From Methylobacterium sp. WSM2598 (lineage in GTDB: Bacteria; Pseudomonadota; Alphaproteobacteria; Rhizobiales; Beijerinckiaceae): a DNA stretch of 64,000 bases. A model generated the notes under the pieces. The model was not told the origin of the DNA. It did no database searches and saw nothing but the letters and a program-made list of their open reading frames with translations. The translations under genes and the position numbers were made by a program. Shown here piece by piece: positions 55,155 through 64,000 of the stretch (positions are counted from its first letter, which is position 1; every line of letters starts with the position of its first letter). The stretch lies in contig NZ_KB900609.1 of assembly GCF_000379105.1 (NCBI RefSeq), positions 1,575,985 to 1,639,984 of the forward strand. Reading direction: 5' to 3'.

Positions 55155-55412
55155 ATGCCGACACCCCCCACCCTCTCCGACCTGTGCAAGGCGGACCTCA
55201 TCACCCGTGACCAGATCGACGCCGCCGTCTCGGACTTCCTCGCCGCGCCGGCGCCGGGACCCCGCACCATCGCCGACGGGGTCATCCTCGACATCGCCGC
55301 GGCCGTCCTCGATCATCCCTGGGCCCACATGGTCGCCTACGACGCCGAGGTGAGCCGCACCGCCCGCCACCTCGCTGTGCGCACGGCGGTGCTCCTCGCC
55401 ATCCTCGGCTGA
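55155..55412 (+). CDS. Hypothetical 85-residue protein
   Basis: A short protein beginning MPTPPTLSDLCKADLITRDQ with a helical, Ala/Asp-rich body and the patch VLDHPWAHMVAYDAEVSRTA. There is no signal or membrane segment. The ATG at 55155 follows GGGCGGG; a GTG at 55146 is also in frame. I do not recognise a family. Codon use matches the high-GC neighbours, supporting a real gene. Confidence 0.55.
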   Translation: MPTPPTLSDLCKADLITRDQIDAAVSDFLAAPAPGPRTIADGVILDIAAAVLDHPWAHMVAYDAEVSRTARHLAVRTAVLLAILG

Positions 55413-55433
55413 GCGGACCGGCATGAGGGGCCC

Positions 55434-55488
55434 GCCTGTCCGGCGGGCCTGCGCCTGTTCGGCGGGCCGCGCCTGTCCGGCGGGCCCG
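55434..55488. repeat. Short tandem repeat
   Basis: About three copies of a unit near GCGCCTGTCCGGCGGGCC, each able to form a small hairpin. It follows the 85-residue gene and has no other visible role. Confidence 0.6.
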
Positions 55489-55687
55489 ATGGTGACGTCG
55501 GTGGAACCCGCCCTCGCGGGCCGCCGGACCTCCGGATCCGGTTCCCCGGGAGCCGCCTTCCGCCGGGATCGCGTCGTGCCGAGCGCCGGAGACCCAGCGG
55601 AAAGTTCCCCTCTTGCAGCGTTCCGCCGCACCACCCATTCGGATGATTGCAGCGTGCGCCGCACCATGCGATGCAAGACATGCGTCG

Positions 55688-55769
55688 TCACGATGGCGTC
55701 GTGACCACGCCGCCCCTGTGGGCGTTTCCTCCCTAGACTCCGGGCCGTTCCGCAAGGGCGGCCTTTTTT
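55688..55769 (+). ncRNA. mmgR: Probable MmgR/suhB-family small RNA
   Basis: The RNA shows the layout of the alphaproteobacterial MmgR (suhB-motif) family. Stem GGCGT/ACGCC (55695-55711) overlaps a stem CGCCC/GGGCG (55711-55724). An unpaired TTTCCTCCCT core (55725-55734) matches the family's conserved sequence, followed by the intrinsic terminator GGCCG-loop-CGGCC and a six-T run (55743-55769). Such RNAs act with Hfq; in Sinorhizobium MmgR limits polyhydroxybutyrate storage. The 5' end is estimated. A weak promoter may lie at 55647-55675. Identification rests on memory of the family core, not on a search. Confidence 0.68.
55743..55769 (+). terminator. Intrinsic terminator of the small RNA
   Basis: GGCCG and CGGCC pair around an 11-base loop that can add inner CC/GG pairs, followed directly by TTTTTT. 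It is a standard Rho-independent terminator in an otherwise gene-free interval. Confidence 0.8.
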
Positions 55770-55845
55770 GTTGCTGCGCGGGTCTTGGCCGCGGCCGGCA
55801 GCCCTCCACAACCCGACTTGCGAATAATTGTGCAAGCGCCTCGGC

Positions 55846-55970
55846 TGATCCGGGATCGGCTTGATCGAAGCGGATGCCGGATCACGAGCCCGCGCGGCGC
55901 CCGAGCGACGCCGACATCCGCATGGCCGAAACGGGAGATGGCGAAGCCATCGACCGGATGGCGGATGACC
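55846..55970 (+). repeat. Dispersed intergenic repeat, copy B
   Basis: It begins with the hairpin TGATCCGGGATCGGCTT-gatcg-AAGCGGATGCCGGATCA (two mismatches, 55846-55884) and ends with the block CATGGCCGAAACGGGAGATG and GCGAAGCCATCGACCGGATG. It is the second copy of the element at 41408-41542, in opposite orientation, lacking about 11 bases in the middle. Confidence 0.85.
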
Positions 55971-56168
55971 GGCACTTTCATGCATGGTGGGCGGCTCGTC
56001 CCGATCGTGCGGCGACGTCGTCTTCCTCGTCAGACCGTTCGGCCGGCAACGATAGGGGAAATGAAACCAGCCTCCCGCCCTCCACCCGCACAGTCGAGCC
56101 ACAGACCAGATCCGCCACGCCCCCTTTTTGGTCTGCTTGCGACTTGACCGACGCCGCTATCCGGCGCG

Positions 56169-57305
56169 ATGGGGGGCGGGATCGGGGGCGAGGCGGGCCG
56201 GCACGTGCGAGAGGGGCGTGGGAAGGACCGGTGCGGGCACGGACGTGCCGCGTCCGGGGAAGATCAGGCGACACTCGCCGCACCTTTCGAGGTCGTAGGC
56301 CCGGGGCTCCACACGGGGAGGACGTGCCGGGTGATCGTGGAGCCGGCGCCCCCCGATTTCGGCATCCGGTTCCGAACGCTGCGTCAGGCGGCGGATTTCA
56401 CCCCGGCGACGTGGCGCGTGCGGGTGCCGAGCCGGATGAGCACCGCGCTCGATCTCGGGGCCGGGGGTCGGCTGCGCACCGTCGAGCACCTGATGGCGAG
56501 CCTCGCGAGCTGCGGCATCGACAACGCCGCCGTCACGGTGGCGGGCGGGGAGATCCCGATCCTCGACGGCTCGGCCGGCCCCTGGTGCGGCCTGATCGGG
56601 CGGGCCGGGCTGCGCCGTCAGGCCGCCGCCCGCCACGCCATCGCCCTGCTGGCGCCGTTCGAGGTCAGCGACGCGCACGGCTTCGTGCGGGGGGAGCCCT
56701 GCGACCGCTGCTGCGTCGATGTCAGCACCGACCGCATGCCCGGCTTCGGCGTCCTGCGCTGGTCGGGCGCGATCGATCCCGAGACCTTCCGGAGCGCCAT
56801 CGCGCCGAGCCGCAGCTTCGGCAACGCCTCGGTGCTCTGGCGGGCCGCCCTGCGCAGCCGGCTGGCCACGCGCCTGCTGCCGCCGGACCTGCGGCACCGG
56901 CTCTGGCTGCGCTCGTTCCACAGCCAGACCGTCACCGGCTGCACCGGCCCCACTCCCGCCGAGCCCCGGCCCGAGTGCCAGCACCCGATCTCGCCCTGGA
57001 CCCTGTCCCGGATGACCGTCACCGCGCCGGAGCCGCTGCTGCGCGGCGCCCGGCCGGGGCGGGTCGCCGTGGTGCTGGGCGGACGCATCCTCGGCGGCGC
57101 CCGCTTCCCGGACGAGCCGGTGCGCCACCGCGTGCTCGACCTCCTCGGCGACCTCGCGCTCGCCGGGCGGCCCCTGCGCGCGCGGATCGTCGCCAATTGC
57201 CCGACCCACGCCCTGACCTTCGCCTTCGTGGCCGAGCTGATGGCCCGGCCCGAGCTCTGGCGGCTGGAGCCAGCCCCGGCAGCCCCCCGCGCGAGCGCGG
57301 CCTGA
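56169..57305 (+). CDS. Divergent LpxC-like UDP-acyl-GlcNAc deacetylase paralogue
   Basis: A 378-residue protein of the LpxC fold. Recognisable are GPGLHTGRTCRV, TVEHLMASLASCGIDNA (zinc His, about 107), EIPILDGSAGPW, SRSFG, DEPVRHRVLDLLGD (zinc His about 320 and Asp about 324) and THAL (general base His, about 347). The spacing between SRSFG and the zinc His is about twice that of ordinary LpxC, because of a Trp/Arg/Pro-rich insert (about 222-300). The true LpxC is normally encoded near ftsZ, so this is probably a paralogue with another substrate. The N-terminus (first 35 residues) is doubtful. Confidence 0.75.
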   Translation: MGGGIGGEAGRHVREGRGKDRCGHGRAASGEDQATLAAPFEVVGPGLHTGRTCRVIVEPAPPDFGIRFRTLRQAADFTPATWRVRVPSRMSTALDLGAGGRLRTVEHLMASLASCGIDNAAVTVAGGEIPILDGSAGPWCGLIGRAGLRRQAAARHAIALLAPFEVSDAHGFVRGEPCDRCCVDVSTDRMPGFGVLRWSGAIDPETFRSAIAPSRSFGNASVLWRAALRSRLATRLLPPDLRHRLWLRSFHSQTVTGCTGPTPAEPRPECQHPISPWTLSRMTVTAPEPLLRGARPGRVAVVLGGRILGGARFPDEPVRHRVLDLLGDLALAGRPLRARIVANCPTHALTFAFVAELMARPELWRLEPAPAAPRASAA

Positions 57306-57359
57306 GCGCGGCCCGGGCGTCCCGCCGGGGAAAGCCCCGCGGCGCTCCCCGCCGGCGCG

Positions 57360-58058
57360 TCAGGACAGGATGTTCACCGCCCGCGCGGCCACGAGCGCGA
57401 CGGTGAGGAGCGAGATCGACGCCTCCGCCATCATCAGGAGCTTGGCCCGCTGCGTGAGCGGCAGCGTGTCGGTGGGGGAGAAGGCGGTCGCGTTGGTGAA
57501 GGAGAGGAACAGGTAATCGACGAAGCCCGGCACGAAGCCGGTCTCCCCGGCCTTCTCGATCGTCATCTGGGGGAACAGGAAATCGGCGCCCCGCTCGGTG
57601 CGGAAGCTGCGCAGGGCCGGGCCGCCGCGGTCCGAGGCCCAGTACCAGAGCGCGAAGATGATGACGTTCGTCGACCAGATGTTGAGGGCGTCGAGCAGGA
57701 GGGTCGGGGCGGTGCCGGCCTTGCCGGCCAGGAGCGCGCGCACGAGCGCCACCAGCGCGGCGGTGTTCATGATGGTGACGAGGACGGTCAGCACCAGCGC
57801 GGTGCGGCGGATCAGGCGGCGGTGCCGGGCCACGATCTGCCAGTGGGCGTCCGTCGTCGCCCGGCTGGCCCGGCGCTGGTTCCAGGCCGTCGCGGCCGAG
57901 AGCGGCAGCAGCAGCGCCAGTTCGAGGCCGGGGGCGAGCCAGCGCGGCCCGATGGTGAGGTCGTTGACGACGAGGAATTGGAGCGCGGCCACGACCCCGA
58001 TCGCGCCCCGCGCGAGCCAGAAGTCGAGGGCGCGGGTGTGGACGAGGTGGCGGTGCAT
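57360..58058 (-). CDS. Integral membrane protein with pore-loop-like C-terminus
   Basis: A 232-residue protein with about six helices: TM1-TM2 near residues 14-55, two around 80-130 and a C-terminal pair. The segment DYLFLSFTNATAFSPTDTLP followed by RAKLLMMAEASISLLTVALV resembles the pore helix and last helix of two-TM channel-like families (DUF1345-related). The ATG at 58058 is preferred over the GTG at 58112. The substrate is unknown. It is convergent with the LpxC-like gene. Confidence 0.65.
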   Translation of the reverse strand: MHRHLVHTRALDFWLARGAIGVVAALQFLVVNDLTIGPRWLAPGLELALLLPLSAATAWNQRRASRATTDAHWQIVARHRRLIRRTALVLTVLVTIMNTAALVALVRALLAGKAGTAPTLLLDALNIWSTNVIIFALWYWASDRGGPALRSFRTERGADFLFPQMTIEKAGETGFVPGFVDYLFLSFTNATAFSPTDTLPLTQRAKLLMMAEASISLLTVALVAARAVNILS

Positions 58059-58256
58059 GGGCGGTTCCGTGTCGGCGGTCCGCGCATAGCCGAAGCGCGG
58101 CCCCGCCGCCACGGGTCGGGCCTGCCTTCAGCCGGACACTTTGCGCGCGTCAAAGGCGCCGCCCGGGGCGGGTTTTCTCCCGCGGGGCGGGCTTGCGCCC
58201 GCAAGGGGATTGCACCCGCGAGGGGGCGCCCGCGCGGCGGCAGCGACAGGAGAACG

Positions 58257-59147
58257 ATGGTGGCCAATGGCGCGACGGATGCCTGCGTGCAGGGCATCGA
58301 TACCGGTTTCGTCTCCCTCGGCTATGTCCGGGTGGCCGTGCTCGGGGTCGTGCAGGGTCTGACCGAACTCCTGCCGATCTCCTCGACCGCGCATATGCGC
58401 GTGGTGCCGGGGCTCCTCGGCTGGCAGGATCCGGGCTCGGCCTTCTCGGCCGCGATGCAGCTCGCGGCGCTGGCGGCCGTGGTGAGCTACTACTGGCGCG
58501 ACGTGCGCGAGATCGCCGTCGGCTCGGTCACGGCGGTGATCCGCAAGGATTATTACAGCCCCGACTTCCGCTTCGCGGTCGGCATCGCCCTCGCCACGGT
58601 CCCGATCGTGATCGCGGGCGTGCTGCTGTCGCCGGTGCTGAACGCCTGCAACTCGCCGCTGCGCACCCTGCCGGTCATCGCCTGGGCCTGCGTGGTCATG
58701 GGCCTGCTGCTCGCCCTGGCGGAGGCGGCGGCCCGCCACGTGCGGCCGGCGGGCTCGGCGAAGCTGCGCGACATGCTGGCGGTCGGCCTCGCCCAGGTCT
58801 GCGCCCTCGTCCCGGGGGTCTCGCGCTCGGGATCGACCCTCACCGGCGCCCTCATGCTCGGCTTCCAGCGGGCCGACGCGGCGCGCATCTCCTTCATCCT
58901 CGGGCTGCCGGCAATCCTGCTCGCGGGCCTGCGCGAGATCTGGATCCTGCACAAGGCCGGGCTCGGCGCCGCGGGCTGGAGCGTGCTCGCGGTCGGGCTC
59001 GCGGTGGCGAGCGTCTCGGCCTTCGCGGCGATCTGGCTGCTGATGCGCGTGCTCGAGCGCTTCTCGGCCTGGCCCTTCGTGCTCTACCGCATCGCCCTCG
59101 GGCTCGGTCTCCTGGTCGCCCTGCATTTCGGCCTCATCGCCGCCTGA
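58257..59147 (+). CDS. uppP: Undecaprenyl-diphosphate phosphatase UppP
   Basis: A 296-residue membrane enzyme recycling the lipid carrier for cell-wall synthesis. The first active-site motif is QGLTELLPISSTAHMRVVPG, where family members usually have EFLPVSSTGH. The second is VPGVSRSGSTLTGALML. About eight helices are present and the length is normal. The ATG at 58257 follows CAGGAGA. The frame continues upstream antisense to the membrane-protein gene, without similarity. The variant LTELLPISSTAH form is shared by a subgroup and keeps the catalytic Glu and Ser. Confidence 0.92.
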   Translation: MVANGATDACVQGIDTGFVSLGYVRVAVLGVVQGLTELLPISSTAHMRVVPGLLGWQDPGSAFSAAMQLAALAAVVSYYWRDVREIAVGSVTAVIRKDYYSPDFRFAVGIALATVPIVIAGVLLSPVLNACNSPLRTLPVIAWACVVMGLLLALAEAAARHVRPAGSAKLRDMLAVGLAQVCALVPGVSRSGSTLTGALMLGFQRADAARISFILGLPAILLAGLREIWILHKAGLGAAGWSVLAVGLAVASVSAFAAIWLLMRVLERFSAWPFVLYRIALGLGLLVALHFGLIAA

Positions 59148-59244
59148 GACGAGGAACCTCTCCGGCCGCGCTTGACTGGCGGGCCAAGCGGTGCGAGTGC
59201 CGCGCCCCAATCGAAGAACCAACCCAGGGCAGGAACCCGCAGCC

Positions 59245-60180
59245 GTGTCGCGCGCCTTCATCTTTCCCGGACAGGGCAGCCAAGCCGTCGGCATGGGCGC
59301 GGCGCTCGGCCAGAGCCACGCGGCGGCCCGGGCGGTCTTCGCCGAGGTCGACGAGGCGCTCGGACAGAGCCTGTCGCGCCTGATGTTCGAGGGGCCGGCC
59401 GAGGAACTGACCCTGACGGCCAACGCCCAGCCGGCTTTGATGGCCGCGAGCCTCGCGGTGCTGCGGGTGCTGGAGGCCGAGCGCGGGCTCGACCTCGCCC
59501 GCGACGTGGCGTTCGTGGCCGGCCACTCGCTCGGCGAGTACAGCGCGCTCGCGGCGGCGGGCGCCCTCTCGGTCGCCGACACGGCGCGGCTGCTGCGCCT
59601 GCGCGGCGAGGCGATGCAGCGGGCGGTCCCGGTCGGCACCGGGGCGATGGCGGCGCTGCTGGGCCTGCCGATCGAGACCGTCGAGGAGATCGCCGGCGAG
59701 GCCGAGCAGGGCGAGGTCTGCGACGTCGCCAACGACAACGGCGCCGGCCAGGTCGTGGTCTCCGGCCACGTGGCGGCGGTCGAGCGGGCGGTCGCCCTGG
59801 CGCAGGCGCGCGGCGCCAAGCGCGCCGTGATGCTGAACGTCTCCGCCCCCTTCCATTGCCGCCTGATGAGTCCCGCCGCCGAGACGATGCGGGCGGCCCT
59901 CGACCAAGTTCAGCTCGGCGCCGCCAAGGTGCCGGTCGTGGCCAACATCCTGGCCGCGCCGATCCGCGAGCCCGCCGCGATCCGCGACGCGCTGGTCCGG
60001 CAGGTGACCGGGACGGTGCGCTGGCGCGAATGCGTCGCCGCCATGGCGGCGTCCGGCGTGGACGCCTTCTGCGAGGTCGGCTCCGGCAAGGTCCTGACCG
60101 GCCTCGTGAAGCGCATCGCGCCGGGCGCCGGCGCGGTCGCGATCGGCGCGCCGGCCGACATCGACGCCTTCACCCTCTGA
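59245..60180 (+). CDS. fabD: Malonyl-CoA:ACP transacylase FabD
   Basis: A 311-residue enzyme loading malonate onto acyl carrier protein. FIFPGQGSQ is at the N-terminus, the nucleophile elbow GHSLGEYSALAAAG holds the Ser, and the catalytic His is in NVSAPFHCRLM. The GTG at 59245 (VSRAFIFPGQ) fits the family start; an upstream ATG at 59191 adds 18 unrelated residues. First gene of the fabD-fabG-acpP-fabF cluster. Confidence 0.95.
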   Translation: MSRAFIFPGQGSQAVGMGAALGQSHAAARAVFAEVDEALGQSLSRLMFEGPAEELTLTANAQPALMAASLAVLRVLEAERGLDLARDVAFVAGHSLGEYSALAAAGALSVADTARLLRLRGEAMQRAVPVGTGAMAALLGLPIETVEEIAGEAEQGEVCDVANDNGAGQVVVSGHVAAVERAVALAQARGAKRAVMLNVSAPFHCRLMSPAAETMRAALDQVQLGAAKVPVVANILAAPIREPAAIRDALVRQVTGTVRWRECVAAMAASGVDAFCEVGSGKVLTGLVKRIAPGAGAVAIGAPADIDAFTL

Positions 60181-60196
60181 GCGGGGCCTCACGAGC

Positions 60197-60937
60197 ATGT
60201 TCGACCTCACCGGCCGCAAGGCCCTCGTCACCGGCGCCACCGGCGGCCTCGGCGGCGCCATCGCGCGGGCCTTCCACGCGCAGGGGGCGCAGGTGGCGAT
60301 CTCCGGCACCCGCCGCGAGGCGCTCGACGCGCTGGCGGCGGAACTCGGCGGCGCGCGCGTCCACGTCGTCCCGGCCGACCTCTCCGACACCGCCGCCGTC
60401 GAGGCGCTGGTGCCGGCGGCGGAAGCGGCGCTCGGCGGGCTCGACATCCTCGTCAACAATGCCGGCATCACCCGCGACAACCTCTTCCTGCGCATGAAGG
60501 ACGAGGAGTGGGACAGCGTCATCGCGGTCAACCTCACGGCGGCGTTCCGCCTGTCGCGGGCGGCCGTGAAGGGCATGATGCGCCGCCGCTCCGGCCGCAT
60601 CGTCAATATCGGCTCGGTGGTGGGCTCGACCGGCAATGCCGGCCAGGGCAACTACGCCGCCGCCAAGGCCGGCCTCGTCGGCCTGACCAAGGCCCTGGCC
60701 GCCGAGGTGGCGAGCCGCAAGATCACCGTGAACTGCATCGCGCCGGGCTTCATCGCCTCGCCGATGACCGACGCGCTCAACGCGAAGCAGCGCGAGGCCA
60801 TCCTGGCCACCGTCCCGATGGGGCGGCTCGGCGAGGGCGGCGAGGTCGCGGCGGCGGCGGTCTTCCTCGCCTCCGACGAGGCGGGTTACGTCACCGGCCA
60901 CACCCTGCACGTGAACGGCGGAATGGCCATGATCTGA
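60197..60937 (+). CDS. fabG: 3-oxoacyl-ACP reductase FabG
   Basis: A 246-residue short-chain dehydrogenase: NADP motif TGATGGLGGAIA, NNAG (ILVNNAGITRDN), catalytic Ser-Tyr-Lys in NIGSVVGSTGN and GNYAAAKAGLVGLTK. It reduces beta-ketoacyl-ACP in fatty-acid elongation. It follows fabD by 16 bp. Confidence 0.96.
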   Translation: MFDLTGRKALVTGATGGLGGAIARAFHAQGAQVAISGTRREALDALAAELGGARVHVVPADLSDTAAVEALVPAAEAALGGLDILVNNAGITRDNLFLRMKDEEWDSVIAVNLTAAFRLSRAAVKGMMRRRSGRIVNIGSVVGSTGNAGQGNYAAAKAGLVGLTKALAAEVASRKITVNCIAPGFIASPMTDALNAKQREAILATVPMGRLGEGGEVAAAAVFLASDEAGYVTGHTLHVNGGMAMI

Positions 60938-61172
60938 GCGCGCAGCACGCCGCCCGGGTGCCTGAACCGGCGCTGAACCGGCCCTCGCCAGGGCGGAAGC
61001 CCTGTGTTAAGCACCCGGCCGGCCGCACAAGGGGATTGAGCGGTCCGGCCGCGTGCGGCTTCCCATCACACCGCGCGGCCGGCAAAACCGGCCGCACCAC
61101 CAGCTTCCCGGGGAGCACCGGCTCGCCAGCAGCGGCGCCTCCCTCACCACGAGAAGAACCGAGGACCATCAG

Positions 61173-61409
61173 ATGAGCGATATCGCGGACCGGGTGAAGA
61201 AGATCGTTGTCGAGCACCTCGGCGTGGAGGCCGAGAAGGTGACCGAGAACGCGAACTTCATCGACGATCTCGGGGCCGACAGCCTCGACACGGTCGAGCT
61301 GGTGATGGCGTTCGAGGAAGAGTTCAACGTCGAGATCCCGGACGACGCGGCCGAGACGATCCAGACGGTCGGCGACGCGATCAAGTTCCTGGAGAAGAAC
61401 TCCGGCTGA
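61173..61409 (+). CDS. acpP: Acyl carrier protein
   Basis: A 78-residue acidic carrier protein with the phosphopantetheine attachment Ser in [18 protein letters not shown]. It carries the growing acyl chain for FabD, FabG and FabF. A 235-bp upstream interval probably holds its own promoter, as is usual for this highly expressed gene. Confidence 0.98.
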   Translation: MSDIADRVKKIVVEHLGVEAEKVTENANFIDDLGADSLDTVELVMAFEEEFNVEIPDDAAETIQTVGDAIKFLEKNSG

Positions 61410-61488
61410 GGGTCGGACGCGGGATCGAGCGGCTCGGCCGTGCGGCGGCCGGGCGGAATGCGGTTTGAGACGGGTTTGGGATAACGCG

Positions 61489-62748
<1,260 letters not shown>

Positions 62749-63312
62749 CGGCGGCGCGGGCTCCCGGACCGCCGGTCCCGCCCGGTCCTCACGGCAGGGA
62801 CCTGGTCCCGGCACGGCGATCGAGGGTTCCGTGCGGACCGCGACGAACCGGGTCCGGCAAGCGGGCGGACACCGGACAGGCGGTGCGGCCTTGCCCGGAT
62901 CTCGCGCCGAACCGATCACCGGCAATCCGGATCACCCCGCTTCGGCCCAAATCGGAACGAAGCGCCGAAGGCCAGAAAGACCGAGAGAAGACCAACGGCC
63001 GGGATGCTGACGCACCGGGCCGTCGACCCTTTCGAAATCTCGAGACACGCCGATCGCGCGACGACAATGCGAGAACGGAACCGGGGGTCAAGGGACATGA
63101 CCATGCGCCAGCCTGGAGCTGCGCCCGATCGCGTCGCCATCGGGCGCGGCTCTCGGTCCTTGATTCACCGCATTTCCGACCAACCGGCATTCACGTCAGC
63201 GTGAGATGCTCGAGAGCAGGGTTCGATCAAGTTGCAACGGAACCCTGCTTTAGTGTGTTGATTTCGCCGCGTTGTCTCCGCCGAACCGGCATCCACTTCG
63301 TCGAAAAATGCT
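62749..63312. other. Repeat-rich interval downstream of fabF
   Basis: About 560 bp of non-coding sequence. The left part is GC-rich without clear features. Around 63004-63110 it resembles the sequence at about 49105-49205 (shared GAGAACGGAACC and flanking blocks). From 63184 it holds a direct repeat and a hairpin. No protein gene is supported. Confidence 0.5.
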
Positions 63313-63316
63313 CTAG
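63184..63316. repeat. Direct repeat flanking a perfect hairpin
   Basis: Two imperfect copies of a 31-bp sequence beginning CCGGCATTCAC or CCGGCATCCAC and ending ATGCTCGAG or ATGCTCTAG (63184-63214 and 63286-63316) flank a hairpin with perfect 10-bp arms AGCAGGGTTC and GAACCCTGCT (63215-63249). The right copy contains the stop codon of the gene that follows on the minus strand. It looks like a small palindromic element, possibly the edge of an inserted segment. Confidence 0.65.
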
Positions 63317-64000
63317 GCATAAACAATCGCACATTCGACCTCATACAATGCTCCCTCGTTGTTGCCGAACATGATGAAGCCGCCAATATCTTCTGGCCTG
63401 CTTTTATGGAAAGTGCGCGAGCCTAATACATCATTGCGAATCACGTCCCAATCGTAGATTTCAAGCTTCATCTCGTCCGTCATTTGGAACATCATATTGA
63501 CTTCTTTTCTCTCTTGCGATTTCATGCTGACGAAATTCTGGTTTTGAGGCCAGAACTTGTTGCCGTTCACGCTCAGGAAGATATCGTCGGGAAGCCCGTC
63601 GAAAATCTTGTTCAATTCCGGATAGATCGAGGTGGCGCCGGCCAGGCCGCCGATGGCGCCTCCTGCCACGGAGAGCACGATCGCACCCGCACCGATTCCT
63701 GCGGTGCCGACGGTCACGGCGAAAGCGGCGGCGCCGCCCAGGATGGCCAGGAAGAAGGCCGGCGGGCCGCTCGCCACCGGCTCGGACGGTTTGATGCATT
63801 TGATCGCCGTGACCTGAAGATAGCGGTTCTTCGTGCCTTCGCCGATGGATAAATAGATATCCCCAGACTCGTCGACGTTTATAAAATAATCCTGCGTATT
63901 CTTCGCATCTGGTATCAGGGTAAAATCGGATTGCCCGTTCCAATTTCCGTATATCTTCCAGTCGCTATCCCAAATCTTGAGCGTGCCTTTTTTGGTTTGT
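63313..64000 (-). CDS. Partial protein with glycine-rich hydrophobic segment and C2-like domain
   Basis: The frame is open from the right edge (no start in the window), giving 228 visible residues. The first 65 are beta-rich (KIWDSDWKIYGNWNGQSDF, then DYFINVDESGDIYLSIGEG), like a lectin or carbohydrate-binding module. Next comes a 45-residue hydrophobic, glycine-zipper-like segment (ILGGAAAFAVTVGTAGIGAG, GGAIGGLAGA). The C-terminal 90 residues (PDDIFLSVNGNKFWPQ, MKLEIYDWDVIRNDVLGS) resemble a C2-like beta-sandwich. GC content is far below that of the neighbours, suggesting acquisition. It may be a secreted or membrane-inserting effector; no function is established. Confidence 0.6.
   Translation of the reverse strand, partial: QTKKGTLKIWDSDWKIYGNWNGQSDFTLIPDAKNTQDYFINVDESGDIYLSIGEGTKNRYLQVTAIKCIKPSEPVASGPPAFFLAILGGAAAFAVTVGTAGIGAGAIVLSVAGGAIGGLAGATSIYPELNKIFDGLPDDIFLSVNGNKFWPQNQNFVSMKSQERKEVNMMFQMTDEMKLEIYDWDVIRNDVLGSRTFHKSRPEDIGGFIMFGNNEGALYEVECAIVYA

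Larger units (their letters stand above)
55413..56168. other. Long non-coding interval with repeats and an sRNA
   Basis: About 755 bp without a supported protein gene. It contains a short tandem repeat (55434-55488), a probable small RNA (55688-55769) and a dispersed repeat (55846-55970). The final 200 bp before the LpxC-like gene is AT-richer and includes TTGACC near 56144, which may be its promoter. Open frames here show no family features. Confidence 0.55.

Overview
This is high-GC alphaproteobacterial chromosome, most likely Methylobacterium or a close relative (order Hyphomicrobiales/Rhizobiales). The inference rests on a formate-tetrahydrofolate ligase very like the methylotrophy enzyme FtfL, a rhizobial-type flagellar locus (motB-motC-fliK, motA-fliM-fliN-fliG-flhB and the FtcR/Rem regulator), DUF6894 and DUF2125 proteins, and small dispersed repeats between genes. 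No species is claimed. Most of the window is ordinary core and near-core genome; no CRISPR array, tRNA, rRNA, prophage or intact insertion sequence was seen.

Left part (1-32 kb). A truncated GAF/PAS sensor gene opens the window. It is followed by a DUF2778 exported protein and a TetR-adaptor-RND efflux operon with two perfect tandem operators in front of tetR. Next come an M24 aminopeptidase and a DUF2125 protein, a ChaC-like cyclotransferase and an MFS carrier. A complete branched-chain-amino-acid-type ABC transporter (livG, livF, livK, livH, livM) leads into a VOC protein. Several small membrane and regulatory-type genes, an omega-transaminase and ftfL follow. Beyond a decayed IS256-type transposase lie a tandem PilZ protein, a PAS-family protein, a rhomboid protease, a CBS-pair protein, a patatin-like protein, a UbiH-like monooxygenase, a quinone reductase and a nicotinamidase gene whose 3' end looks frameshifted.

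Middle (32-50 kb). rimO precedes two convergent flagellar operons. The plus-strand operon is fliF-fliH-motB-motC-fliK-lytic transglycosylase. The minus-strand operon is motA-fliM-small membrane protein-fliN-fliG-flhB-unknown, with ftcR at the convergence point. Together they encode the MS ring, switch, stator, hook-length control and export gate of the motor. Many genes overlap by a few bases, so translational coupling is likely. A UDP-glucuronate-4-epimerase-like gene, carA, a GatB/YqeY gene and a membrane acyltransferase follow.

Right part (50-64 kb). An HNH gene precedes thiC, which has a TPP riboswitch and a TTGACA promoter. Next comes a gene-poor stretch of about 750 bp holding a probable MmgR/suhB-type sRNA and one copy of an approximately 130-bp dispersed repeat. 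Then come a divergent LpxC paralogue, a membrane protein, uppP and the fatty-acid cluster fabD-fabG-acpP-fabF. The window ends in a repeat-rich junction and an AT-richer, partial gene for a protein with a glycine-rich hydrophobic segment and a C2-like domain. That gene looks acquired and is the least explained coding sequence here.
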